DNA from: CAZISM01 sp964541895
GTDB taxonomy: Bacteria; Zhuqueibacterota; Zhuqueibacteria; Residuimicrobiales; Residuimicrobiaceae
Assembly (NCBI GenBank): GCA_964541895.1
Contig: CAZISM010000031.1
Location: 1 to 49,775, forward strand
Length of the DNA stretch: 49,775 bases
Direction: 5' to 3'
Part shown: piece after piece, positions 1-9,930 of the stretch
Position numbering within the stretch: position 1 is the stretch's first letter
Layout of the letters: every line of letters begins with the position of its first letter
The notes under the pieces: model-generated
Seen by the model: only the letters and a program-made list of their open reading frames with translations
The model's database searches: none
What the model was told of the DNA's origin: nothing
Translations under genes and position numbers: made by a program

Positions 1-82
1 GCGGAATCTCTGCAGGTAATTTAGAAGGCATGAATGACAAAATCCATGCAAAAATCAACACACTTTTAATGAACAGTTTCAT
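1..82 (-). CDS. N-terminus of an exported protein (partial)
   Basis: Only the first 27 codons are present; the gene runs off the left edge. The ATG at 82 is preceded by a perfect AGGAGG about 5-6 bases upstream. The peptide has a short basic start (MKLFIK), a hydrophobic core (SVLIFAWILSF) and a small-residue region ending near PSKLPA, the layout of a Sec signal peptide with cleavage after about residue 25. Codon use is clearly more AT-rich than in the genes to the right. The mature protein is not visible, so no function can be given. The ribosome binding site plus signal peptide make a real gene start likely despite the short length. Confidence 0.6.
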   Translation of the reverse strand, partial: MKLFIKSVLIFAWILSFMPSKLPAEIP

Positions 83-397
83 CGTTCCTCCTGTTTGGAT
101 TAATGATCATGTAAGCTCGGACCTCTCTGCCATGTAACGAATCTCTATGGGCAGATCCGTTGCTGGAACCCCCGGGGTTCCTCGGGATCGATCCGTATGC
201 GCCTTTGTTCATAACCCGTATTATCAAAGAGCAGGCCAAAAATTGCAAGGCGATGAAAGAAGTAAAATCAAATAATTACGATCTGCCGGCCGGCGGCAGC
301 CGCTGCGGAGTGGCGCGGAATGCGGAAAAATTCCGCGGAAGCGGGGCCAACACTGCTTGCGGTCCGGGTGCTGGAAGTTTATGCCCTGTGAAATTGA
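83..397. other. Non-coding spacer with perfect palindromes
   Basis: I see no credible gene in these 315 bases. It carries the ribosome binding site of the minus-strand gene at 82. It also has two perfect palindromes close together: one at 165-181 (8-base arms GGAACCCC/GGGGTTCC around a single C) and GGATCGATCC at 185-194. No T-run follows, so a simple terminator is unlikely. The right part may belong to the decayed gene that becomes recognisable at 398, but no frame there is convincing. Confidence 0.45.
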
Positions 398-637
398 GGA
401 TGGAAGGGTTGCAGCAAATTCGGCGTCCGTTGTCCGGATGATGCTGAGGGCGCCTGTTATCGCGGCACCTTTGCAGCCGCCATGGCGTCCGATCCGGACT
501 GGCTGCACATTTCTACCTTTAACGAACTGGGTGAATACAGCCACATCGAAGCGACGCTCGAATACGGTTAGGAATATATCGATTTGACCGCGGAACTGGT
601 GGAGAAATTTAAAAACGCGACGCGGGCAGGACACTGA
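398..637 (+). pseudogene. Remnant of a glycoside hydrolase C-terminus (GH99/GH71-like)
   Basis: In frame from 398, after a stop at 395-397, the translation contains WLHISTFNELGEYSHIEAT followed by EYG, an in-frame TAG at 569-571, then EYIDLTAELVEKF and a TGA at 635-637. The stretch resembles the conserved segment of bacterial GH99/GH71-like proteins (pattern I-T-S-F-N-E-W-x-E-G-x-x-I-E-P) and the YGxxYLxLTxE helix after it. No start codon, ribosome binding site or catalytic upstream domain is visible, and the frame is interrupted, so it reads as a degraded gene end. The tail converges on the sigma-54 activator gene six bases away. The family assignment rests on one motif. Confidence 0.45.
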
Positions 638-642
638 TCCTG

Positions 643-3192
<2,550 letters not shown>

Positions 3193-3211
3193 AGTCCCAC
3201 TGTCTCTTTGG

Positions 3212-4147
3212 TTATTCGGTCCATTGTTCAATCCGGCGCCAGATGGTCTCATCGCACTGCAACGTGGCTGCTGCGACCGCTTCCTGCCACTGTGCCACAC
3301 GTCGGCTGCCGACAATGGCGGAGGTGACTTGCGGTTTGCGCAAAACAAAAGCGATGGCCAGCGCGGCGACGGTGGTGTTCAATTCATCGGCGATCGCTTT
3401 TAATTTTTCGGCTATGTGCAGATTGTGCTGCAAGCGCTCACCCTGGAACATTTCGTTTTGCAGGCGCCAGTCGTCGGCTGCTACGTTACGGATGTCGAAA
3501 TGGCCGGAAAGCAGGCCGCTGGCCAACGGGCTGTAGGCGACGATGCCGATGCCGTGCTGTTCGCAAAAGGGCACTATTTCTGTTTCGATATCGCGGCGCA
3601 GCAGATGATAGGGCGGTTGCAGCGAATCGATATGGTATACAGCTTCGCAGGTCTGCAGTTTTTGCACATCGAAATTGGACACGCCCAGCCAGCGCACCTT
3701 GCCCTGTCGTTGCAGCGACACCAGTTCGCGCCATGCTTTCTCTTCCGCCACGTCCGGGTCGGGCCAGTGGATCTGATAGAGGTCGATACGATCCGTCTGC
3801 AGTCGACGCAGACTGGCTTCCACCTCCTGACGGATCGAGCCGGGATTGAGATCGTGGCGCGGCCGCCCCTTGCTGTTCCAGACAATGCCGCATTTCGTGG
3901 CGATGTACACCTGTTCGCGCCGGCCTTTGAGCGCCTGGCCGGTGATTTCCTCGGCATGGCCGAGGCCATAGGACGGCGCCGTGTCGATCCAGTTGACGCC
4001 ATCTGCCAGCGCCTGTTGTACGGTGCGGATGGATTCCTGATCGTCAACCGCTCCCCAGCCATGTCGCCAGGGGCCACCCATAGACCAGGTGCCGATGCCA
4101 AGAACCGTCAGCTCCGGTCCGTTTCTGCCCAATCGTCGTTTTTGCAT
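3212..4147 (-). CDS. Aldo/keto reductase
   Basis: A 311-residue NAD(P)H-dependent oxidoreductase of the AKR superfamily, the usual length for a monomeric (beta/alpha)8 enzyme. The tetrad is visible: Asp55 and Tyr60 in WIDTAPSYG, Lys85 in YIATKCG and His127 in QIHWPDP. SNFDVQKL and IVGSRRVAQWQ match the regions that shape the barrel and the cofactor site. The start at ATG 4147 gives the typical opening MQKRRLGRNG and has AAGGG just upstream; the longer frame adds 64 residues with no family similarity. The substrate cannot be told. It lies 19 bases upstream of the CHASE2 sigma-54 activator and is probably co-transcribed with it. Confidence 0.88.
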   Translation of the reverse strand: MQKRRLGRNGPELTVLGIGTWSMGGPWRHGWGAVDDQESIRTVQQALADGVNWIDTAPSYGLGHAEEITGQALKGRREQVYIATKCGIVWNSKGRPRHDLNPGSIRQEVEASLRRLQTDRIDLYQIHWPDPDVAEEKAWRELVSLQRQGKVRWLGVSNFDVQKLQTCEAVYHIDSLQPPYHLLRRDIETEIVPFCEQHGIGIVAYSPLASGLLSGHFDIRNVAADDWRLQNEMFQGERLQHNLHIAEKLKAIADELNTTVAALAIAFVLRKPQVTSAIVGSRRVAQWQEAVAAATLQCDETIWRRIEQWTE

Positions 4148-4187
4148 AATACCCTTGATAATTCCTTTTCTTTTTATGTTGAATTTA

Positions 4188-4216
4188 TTTAAATTTGATC
4201 TGAAAAGCAATAACAA
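4188..4216 (-). promoter_or_regulatory. Possible sigma-70 promoter for the reductase/activator pair
   Basis: On the minus strand TTGTTA (4211-4216) and TTTAAA (4188-4193) are separated by 17 bases, about 40 bases upstream of the reductase start at 4147. Each box matches four of six consensus bases and the spacing is ideal. It sits in an AT-rich pocket between divergent genes. A sigma-54 promoter with GG and GC dinucleotides was looked for here and not seen. Confidence 0.35.
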
Positions 4217-4288
4217 GCCTGAGAAGAGAGAAATGGATACTGTTGATGATAATCGGGGTACGGCGGTCGGCCGGATGGGAGACCGCCT

Positions 4289-5398
4289 ATGAAGCCTGTT
4301 CGATCTTTGGCCGCCCGGTTCCCGATTTGTGACCTGCATTGCGATACAGTCGGACTTTGGTTGTCAGGCAGCCACCTGAACGACACCAGTCTGCAGGTGA
4401 ATCTGCCTTTTATGCTGGAAGCGGGTGTGGGCATGCAGGTGTTTGCCTGTTATATTCCCCCTTCGATTCCTTCCGGCCAACGCATGGACGGCGTCCTGCA
4501 GCTGATCGATGCCTTTCACAAAGAGATTTCGCGCTATCCCAATCAGATCGTTCACTGCCGCAACAGCAAAGAGGTGGGCGTTGCACAGGCGCGCGGCCAG
4601 ATCGCGGCGGTGCTGGCGGTGGAGAACGGCAATGCCATCGAAGCGGATATAAACAATCTGCAGCGGCTCTACGATGCCGGCGTCCGCCTGATGACCATCG
4701 TGCATGCGCGCAGCAATGAATGGTGCATCTCTTCCAACGACAAAGCCCCGGCGTTTGACGGACTCTCTGAATTCGGTGTGGATGTCATTCGCACCATGAA
4801 CCGCCTCGGCATGATCATCGACGTGTCCCACAGCCATGATCGCACGGTAGCCCAGGTTTTAAAGCACAGCCGGCAGCCGATTGTGGCTTCCCACTCGAAC
4901 GCCTGGGCGTTGTGCCGCGTGCCGCGCAACCTTAAAAACGAACTGGCCGCCGAACTGGCCGCCGGCGGCGGTCTCCTGGGCATCAACTTTTTCCCCGGCT
5001 TTCTGGATTCATCCTACAGTCGCAGTCTGGAAGCCCAGGCCGGCGACCTGTTCACCGAACTGAGCAAAGCGGAAGAACAAGCCGGCACCGATCTGGCTCG
5101 GATTGCCCGTCTGTTTCCCGCTTTTTCAGAGCGCCTGCGGGCGGCCATGAAAAAGCAGACGGTGAGTGTGGAGCGCATCATCGATCATATTCAGTATCTG
5201 GTTGATCTGCTCGGCCTTGAACACGTGGCGTTCGGTTCGGATTTTGATGGAATACCGGACACCCCGGCTGGTGTTGAGGATTGTCGCGGCTTTCAGACCA
5301 TTCTCAATGAATTACATCTGCGCGGATTCAGCGATTATGAGTGTGAGGCGATCAGCTGGTCCAATTTTCAGCGCGTGTTCGGCAGCGTCTGCGGCTAG
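4289..5398 (+). CDS. Membrane dipeptidase family (peptidase M19)
   Basis: A 369-residue zinc dipeptidase of the renal dipeptidase family, which splits dipeptides and in some members D-amino acid or beta-lactam substrates. Likely metal ligands are His17 and Asp19 (CDLHCDT), Glu112 (AVENGNA), His181 (IDVSHSHD) and His202 (VASHSNA); Asp in FGSDFDGI completes the site. No signal peptide or lipid anchor is visible, so a cytoplasmic enzyme is likely. GGGAG lies about 8 bases before ATG 4289. It reads away from the reductase gene and is 67 bases upstream of the pterin genes. The physiological substrate is unknown. Confidence 0.9.
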   Translation: MKPVRSLAARFPICDLHCDTVGLWLSGSHLNDTSLQVNLPFMLEAGVGMQVFACYIPPSIPSGQRMDGVLQLIDAFHKEISRYPNQIVHCRNSKEVGVAQARGQIAAVLAVENGNAIEADINNLQRLYDAGVRLMTIVHARSNEWCISSNDKAPAFDGLSEFGVDVIRTMNRLGMIIDVSHSHDRTVAQVLKHSRQPIVASHSNAWALCRVPRNLKNELAAELAAGGGLLGINFFPGFLDSSYSRSLEAQAGDLFTELSKAEEQAGTDLARIARLFPAFSERLRAAMKKQTVSVERIIDHIQYLVDLLGLEHVAFGSDFDGIPDTPAGVEDCRGFQTILNELHLRGFSDYECEAISWSNFQRVFGSVCG

Positions 5399-5465
5399 CG
5401 GCTGTTTGCGCAAACGCGCGTGCACCGTCTGATGATGCTGCCGGCGTCGATCGCAGGAGGAGGAT

Positions 5466-5876
5466 ATGCCCGTTGTCTATGTAACCCGGCGCATGCATTT
5501 CAGCGCCGCTCATCGCTTGCATTCGGACGTACTGGATGCCGAGGCCAACAGACAGCTGTACGGTCTCTGCAACAATCCCCTGGGCCATGGTCATAACTAT
5601 GAACTGGAAGTGACCGTTTGCGGGGAGCCGGATCCGGCCACCGGCATGGTCATCGATCTTACAGTGCTGAAAGAGATCATGCAGCAGCATGTCATCGATC
5701 TGGTCGATCACAGGCATCTGAACCATGAAGTCGGTTTTATGGCCGGCCGCATTCCCACAGCGGAAAACATCGCCATGGCCATTTGGGACATACTGGTCCG
5801 GCAGCTGCCGGTTCGATTGTACGAAGTAAAACTATACGAAACGGAGCGTAACCTCGCCGTCTATCGCGGCGAATAA
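5466..5876 (+). CDS. ptpS: 6-pyruvoyl-tetrahydropterin synthase
   Basis: A 136-residue PTPS/QueD-fold enzyme acting on dihydroneopterin triphosphate. Zinc ligands are His16 (HFSAAH), His41 and His43 (GHGHNY); Cys35 in LCNNPLGHGHNY is the catalytic cysteine position. The segment CNNPLGHGHNY and the tail TAENIAMAIWD...VKLYETERNLAVYRGE resemble animal PTPS (CNNPxGHGHNY and a YET...YKGE end) more than typical bacterial QueD. An AGGAGGAGG run precedes ATG 5466. It is followed at once by GTP cyclohydrolase I and a short-chain reductase, the three activities expected for tetrahydrobiopterin. A QueD role in queuosine synthesis remains the main alternative, but no queC, queE or queF is in the window. 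Confidence 0.82.
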   Translation: MPVVYVTRRMHFSAAHRLHSDVLDAEANRQLYGLCNNPLGHGHNYELEVTVCGEPDPATGMVIDLTVLKEIMQQHVIDLVDHRHLNHEVGFMAGRIPTAENIAMAIWDILVRQLPVRLYEVKLYETERNLAVYRGE

Positions 5877-5910
5877 GCACCCTTCCTGACGTTCCGTGAA
5901 GGAGAACGGA

Positions 5911-6471
5911 TTGGAAAACGAAATCAAACCTCTGATCACTCAGTTGTTAAAGAGTCTGGGGGAGGATCCGGAGCGGGAAGGTCTGCTGCGCACGCCGGCC
6001 CGTGTGGAGAGCGCAATGCGGTATCTGACGCGCGGGTACCAGATGAATCTGGACCAGCTGTTGAATAATGCGATCTTTCACGAAGAGTGCGATGAGATGG
6101 TGCTGGTGCGCAACATCGAATTCTACAGCATGTGTGAACACCACATGCTGCCGTTTTTCGGCCGTTGCCATGTCGCGTATCTGCCCAAAGGCAAAATCAT
6201 CGGCATCAGTAAAATCCCCCGCATCGTGGACATGTTTTCGCGTCGTCTGCAGGTGCAGGAGCGTATGACCAACCAGATCGCCACCACGTTGCAGCAGGTG
6301 CTCGATCCCTACGGCGTCGCGGTGGTCATGGAAGGCAAACACCTGTGCATGATGATGCGCGGCGTGGAAAAGCAAAACAGTTTCGTTACCTCCAGCGCCA
6401 TGCTGGGTTCCTTCAAGAGCGAACGGGCCACGCGCATGGAGTTTTTGAATCTCATCAGAACCTGGAGTTGA
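5911..6471 (+). CDS. folE: GTP cyclohydrolase I
   Basis: Converts GTP to 7,8-dihydroneopterin triphosphate, the first step of folate and biopterin synthesis. The 186-residue chain has the zinc site Cys75 and His78 (CEHHMLP) with Cys146 (HLCMMMRG), the GRCHVAYLP and SKIPRIVDMFSRRLQVQE segments, and the closing SFKSxxxTRxEFL. The TTG at 5911 is preferred as start because AAGGAG lies exactly six bases before it; a GTG at 5896 in the same frame would put that site inside the gene. It stands 34 bases after the PTPS gene and four bases before the reductase, so the three are probably one operon. Confidence 0.93.
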   Translation: MENEIKPLITQLLKSLGEDPEREGLLRTPARVESAMRYLTRGYQMNLDQLLNNAIFHEECDEMVLVRNIEFYSMCEHHMLPFFGRCHVAYLPKGKIIGISKIPRIVDMFSRRLQVQERMTNQIATTLQQVLDPYGVAVVMEGKHLCMMMRGVEKQNSFVTSSAMLGSFKSERATRMEFLNLIRTWS

Positions 6472-6474
6472 GCC

Positions 6475-7188
6475 GTGCCGTTATCCTCTGATCATATCGC
6501 CTGGATCACCGGTGCCAGCCGCGGCATCGGCGCCGCCACAGCCATGGCGCTGGCGCAGCGGGGCATTCGGGTGGCTCTTACGGCGCGGCGCTCCGACGGC
6601 CTGGAGAAAACCGCGCAAACGATTCGCGACGCGGGCGGCCAGGCGTTGGCGGTGGCCGGCGACGTCAGCCAGAAGAGCCAGGTGGAGAGCATCATCGCCG
6701 AGATCAAAAAAGAGTGGGGGGCGGTCTCTCTCTTGGTCAACAACGCCGGTACGGCGGTCTTTCGCAAAATCGCCGAGACCAGGGAAGAGGATTGGGATGT
6801 CATGATGAATGCCAACCTGAAATCCGCCTTTCTCTGCTCGCAGGCGGTGCTGCCGGACATGATCGCAGCCCAGGCCGGTTATATCATCAACATCGTTTCT
6901 GTGGCGGGCCGTCAGGCCTATTACAATTGCGGCGCCTATTGCGCGTCCAAGTTTGGTCTGCAGGGCTTTACCGATGTGTTGCGCATGGAGGTTCGTAAAC
7001 ACGGCATCAAGGTGACAGCGGTGCTGCCCGGGGCTACCGATACCGCCATCTGGGGTGCTTCGCAGGTGGACCGGAGCCGCATGATGAAACCGGAACAGAT
7101 CGGCAACGCCATTGCGGAGATGTGTGCCGGAGACGGCACCAGCATGGTGGAAGAGTTGCTGATCCGCCCGCAGGGTGGCGATCTGTGA
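6475..7188 (+). CDS. Short-chain dehydrogenase/reductase, possibly pterin reductase
   Basis: A 237-residue classical SDR. It shows the cofactor motif TGASRGIG near the start, LVNNAGTAV, the active-site Ser in NIVSVAG and YCASK (YxxxK). The length and motifs fit the FabG/sepiapterin-reductase group, which cannot be separated by eye. Its start, GTG 6475, follows the folE stop by three bases, so translational coupling is likely. From this position the inferred job is the final reduction of 6-pyruvoyl-tetrahydropterin or sepiapterin. A general ketoreductase is the alternative. ARRS after the second strand suggests preference for NADPH. Confidence 0.8.
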   Translation: MPLSSDHIAWITGASRGIGAATAMALAQRGIRVALTARRSDGLEKTAQTIRDAGGQALAVAGDVSQKSQVESIIAEIKKEWGAVSLLVNNAGTAVFRKIAETREEDWDVMMNANLKSAFLCSQAVLPDMIAAQAGYIINIVSVAGRQAYYNCGAYCASKFGLQGFTDVLRMEVRKHGIKVTAVLPGATDTAIWGASQVDRSRMMKPEQIGNAIAEMCAGDGTSMVEELLIRPQGGDL

Positions 7189-7194
7189 TATAAT
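7186..7194 (+). promoter_or_regulatory. Extended -10 promoter element
   Basis: TGATATAAT is a perfect extended -10 (TGn followed by TATAAT) that begins on the stop codon of the reductase gene. No good -35 box lies 16-18 bases upstream, which extended -10 promoters often lack. It would drive the MBL-fold hydrolase gene starting 79 bases downstream and perhaps the S55 peptidase after it. Confidence 0.45.
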
Positions 7195-7272
7195 CTGTGC
7201 CATCCCGGTTCCGGACACGGGGCCCTTCGCGGTCTATGGCACCATTACCCAAAACCCGTTCAAGGAGGGTGT

Positions 7273-7962
7273 ATGCCGACTCTCACGTTTCTTGGCCATG
7301 ATGCATTCCTGATCGAACACGAGCCGTTTCGGCTCATCGTCGATCCGTTTTTAAGCGGCAACCCGGTGGCCACGCTCAAACCGGAATCGGTCCGGGTCCA
7401 GTTTGTTCTGTTGACCCATGCGCACGGCGATCACCTGGGTGACGGCCTGGCCATCGCCAAAGCCAACAACGCCACGATTATTGCAGCCAACGAGTTGGCC
7501 GTGTACTGCAGCAAAAAAGGGCTGAAAGCCCATCCCATGCATATCGGCGGCAGTTTTCAGTTCCCGTTCGGCCGGGTCAAATTGACCATTGCCCATCACA
7601 GCTCGGGCATGGATCTGGGTGGAGAGGCGCTGGCGTTCATGGGCAATCCGTGCGGCTTTGTCATTCATATCGGCGGCAAGATCATTTATCACGCCGGCGA
7701 CACCGGCCTGTTTCTGGATATGAAATTGATCGGCGAGCGGGACCGCCTGGATGCGGCGCTGTTGCCCATCGGCGATAACTATACCATGGGAGTCGACGAC
7801 GCTGTTCTGGCGGCGGAATTTTTGCAGGCCAGAGTGACGGTGCCCATGCACTACAACACCTTTGGCGTGATCGCCGCTGATGCCAGGGACTTTAAACAAA
7901 AGATGGACGCCAAAGGGCTGCAGGCGCGTGTTCTGCAGGTCGGTGAAACATTGGAAATCTAG
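7273..7962 (+). CDS. UPF0173-type MBL-fold metal-dependent hydrolase
   Basis: A 229-residue metallo-beta-lactamase-fold protein of the YtkL/UPF0173 family. The chain opens with LTFLGHDAFLIE, then has LTHAHGDHLGD (HxHxDH) and YHAGDTGLF, with a final MHYNTFG contributing another histidine. Family members are conserved across bacteria and archaea but their substrates are mostly unknown. AAGGAGGG lies just before ATG 7273. No signal peptide is visible, so it is cytoplasmic. It precedes the S55 peptidase gene by 17 bases. Confidence 0.88.
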   Translation: MPTLTFLGHDAFLIEHEPFRLIVDPFLSGNPVATLKPESVRVQFVLLTHAHGDHLGDGLAIAKANNATIIAANELAVYCSKKGLKAHPMHIGGSFQFPFGRVKLTIAHHSSGMDLGGEALAFMGNPCGFVIHIGGKIIYHAGDTGLFLDMKLIGERDRLDAALLPIGDNYTMGVDDAVLAAEFLQARVTVPMHYNTFGVIAADARDFKQKMDAKGLQARVLQVGETLEI

Positions 7963-7979
7963 CAGAGTGGTATACCATA

Positions 7980-9866
7980 GTGCATAGCAGGGTGCTTCAC
8001 GCTTTATTGCTTCTCCTCACGGTTATCATGCCGTTGCAGGCGGAGGGGTGGAATCTCGATGTGCTGCCGTTGTCGCAGATCAAGCCGGGCATGACCGGCA
8101 TCGGCAAGACCGTTTTCAGCGGCGATCGTATCGAAGAGTTCGGGGTGGAGGTGCTGGACATCGTGCGGAATTTGTATCCGCAAACCGATGTCATTCTTGT
8201 ACGTTTATCCGGACCGCAGGTGGAACACAGCGGTGTGGTCAGCGGCATGAGCGGCAGCCCCATTTATATCAACGGCAAACTGGCGGGTGCGCTGGCCCTG
8301 CGGTTCGGCGAATTTCCCAAGGATCCTATCGGCGGCGTTATGCCCATTGAGACCATGCTGCAGGTCGCGAACAAGGACCAGCACTATCGGCTCGAGCGCG
8401 GCTCGCTGCAGTTCTCCGGCTCCTTTTTGCAGAATACGTTGTGCGGCACAGCGCCGGAATTTTGGTCTGCGATGATTTCGCAATGGCAGGGCCACGTCAT
8501 AGCCGCGCCCCATCGCATCGAATCGCCGCTGGTGTTTGCCGGTTTCAGCGAATCGCTCCTGTCTGATGTGGCGCCCTGGGTACGCGCTCTGGGCTTTCAA
8601 GCGGTAGCCGGTGGCAGCTCGGCGACGACCGTTTTCAAACCTGATGGCCGGCTGGAGCCGGGCGCGGCCGTGAGCCAGCTGTTTGTCGGCGGCGATGTGT
8701 CCATCGATGCCACCGGCACCGTCACAGCCGTTCAGGGCAATCGCGTGCTCGCCTTCGGGCACCATATTTTTAATCTGGGACCAACCTCCCTGCCCATGGC
8801 TTCGAGCCGGATTTTGACGACGCTGTCCAGTGTGATGGCGTCAAGTAAAATGTCCATCAGTCTCGATGTCATCGGCACCCTGCGGCAAGATCGCATGGCC
8901 GGCGTCTATGGTGAACTGGGCTCGCCGCCGCCCATGATCCCGGTGAATATCACCACCGAATCCCTGGCGGAAGGCCGGCGCACTTTTCGGCTTCTGCTGG
9001 CGGATGATCCGGTGCTGAACAATTTGACGCCGCTGTTTTTGCGCATTGCCGCGTTTCAGTGTCTGGTCACTGCACGGCTGGCCGCCTCGCCCTCTGCGGT
9101 GGATCTGGATGGCGATGTGCAACTGGCCGATGGCACCCTGGTCCGATTTCAGGACTTTTTTTCATCCGAACAGCGTCTGGGCTTCATGGGCGCCGGCAGC
9201 GAAGTGGCAGAGGCTTCGGACCTGATCGCCAACCTCCTGGGCGTGCTCTGGGTCAACGATCTCAAAGCGCCGGCCGTTAAGCAGATCAACATACGCGCCA
9301 AACTGCTGGCCGGAGAACGGTACGCCCGCGTGCGTACGGTGTGGCAGGACCGCTCGGAAGTGCGGCCGGGGGATTCCCTGCAGGTCAACGTCATGCTGGC
9401 CGGTCACGACGGCAAAATACAGACGATCCGGCGACGGTATCAACTGCCGAAGAACCTCACCGGCCGGTCGGTGATGGTTTTGATCGGCAGCGGCAGCAGC
9501 CTGACCATGATGGACGTGCAGACCAATCCGGAAAAATACCGGCCGCAGGTGTTTGGCGATCTGTTGCGTATACTCGATCGCCGCCGGCGCAACGACCGGC
9601 TCTACATACAACTGCGCACCTCGGCAACCGGGATGATCATTGCCGGCGAAGAGTTGTCTGCTCTGCCGCCGTCGGTGCTGCGGGTTATGAACCATCGCAG
9701 CGGCGGCGAAGATCGGCCGATCCGGGATCAGGTGCTGCTGGAAGAGTCTCTGGCCATGGATATGGAGATATCAGGATTAAAGCGTTTAGCGTTTCGCGTT
9801 GTTCAGCCGGAGCCGCCGGTGCCGGCTGACGAATCACCTGCACCTGCCGAGACGGTACTGGAATAG
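7980..9866 (+). CDS. Exported S55 (SpoIVB-type) peptidase domain protein
   Basis: A 628-residue protein with a signal peptide (hydrophobic 7-18, cleavage near residue 21) and an S55 peptidase region typified by GVVSGMSGSPIYINGK (85-100), which contains the serine motif GMSGSP of SpoIVB. The second half (LLGVLWVNDLKAP, then beta-rich segments) looks like an added non-catalytic region; I do not recognise it. SpoIVB works in sigma-K signalling of endospore formers, but nothing here suggests sporulation, so the role is probably envelope proteolysis or signalling. The start is GTG 7980; no strong ribosome binding site is seen. The next gene, 64 bases on, encodes an exported beta-propeller protein. 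Confidence 0.82.
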   Translation: MHSRVLHALLLLLTVIMPLQAEGWNLDVLPLSQIKPGMTGIGKTVFSGDRIEEFGVEVLDIVRNLYPQTDVILVRLSGPQVEHSGVVSGMSGSPIYINGKLAGALALRFGEFPKDPIGGVMPIETMLQVANKDQHYRLERGSLQFSGSFLQNTLCGTAPEFWSAMISQWQGHVIAAPHRIESPLVFAGFSESLLSDVAPWVRALGFQAVAGGSSATTVFKPDGRLEPGAAVSQLFVGGDVSIDATGTVTAVQGNRVLAFGHHIFNLGPTSLPMASSRILTTLSSVMASSKMSISLDVIGTLRQDRMAGVYGELGSPPPMIPVNITTESLAEGRRTFRLLLADDPVLNNLTPLFLRIAAFQCLVTARLAASPSAVDLDGDVQLADGTLVRFQDFFSSEQRLGFMGAGSEVAEASDLIANLLGVLWVNDLKAPAVKQINIRAKLLAGERYARVRTVWQDRSEVRPGDSLQVNVMLAGHDGKIQTIRRRYQLPKNLTGRSVMVLIGSGSSLTMMDVQTNPEKYRPQVFGDLLRILDRRRRNDRLYIQLRTSATGMIIAGEELSALPPSVLRVMNHRSGGEDRPIRDQVLLEESLAMDMEISGLKRLAFRVVQPEPPVPADESPAPAETVLE

Positions 9867-9930
9867 TGACAGCCGGCTGCGATGCATGGCCTGGTTGGAT
9901 GATGGTTTACGAAAATGGAATAAACAACAC

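Noticed and set aside
4148..4339. Longer N-terminus for the aldo/keto reductase (64 extra residues)
   Set aside because: The added sequence is unlike the family and overlaps the dipeptidase start region, whereas ATG 4147 has a good ribosome site and the standard opening.
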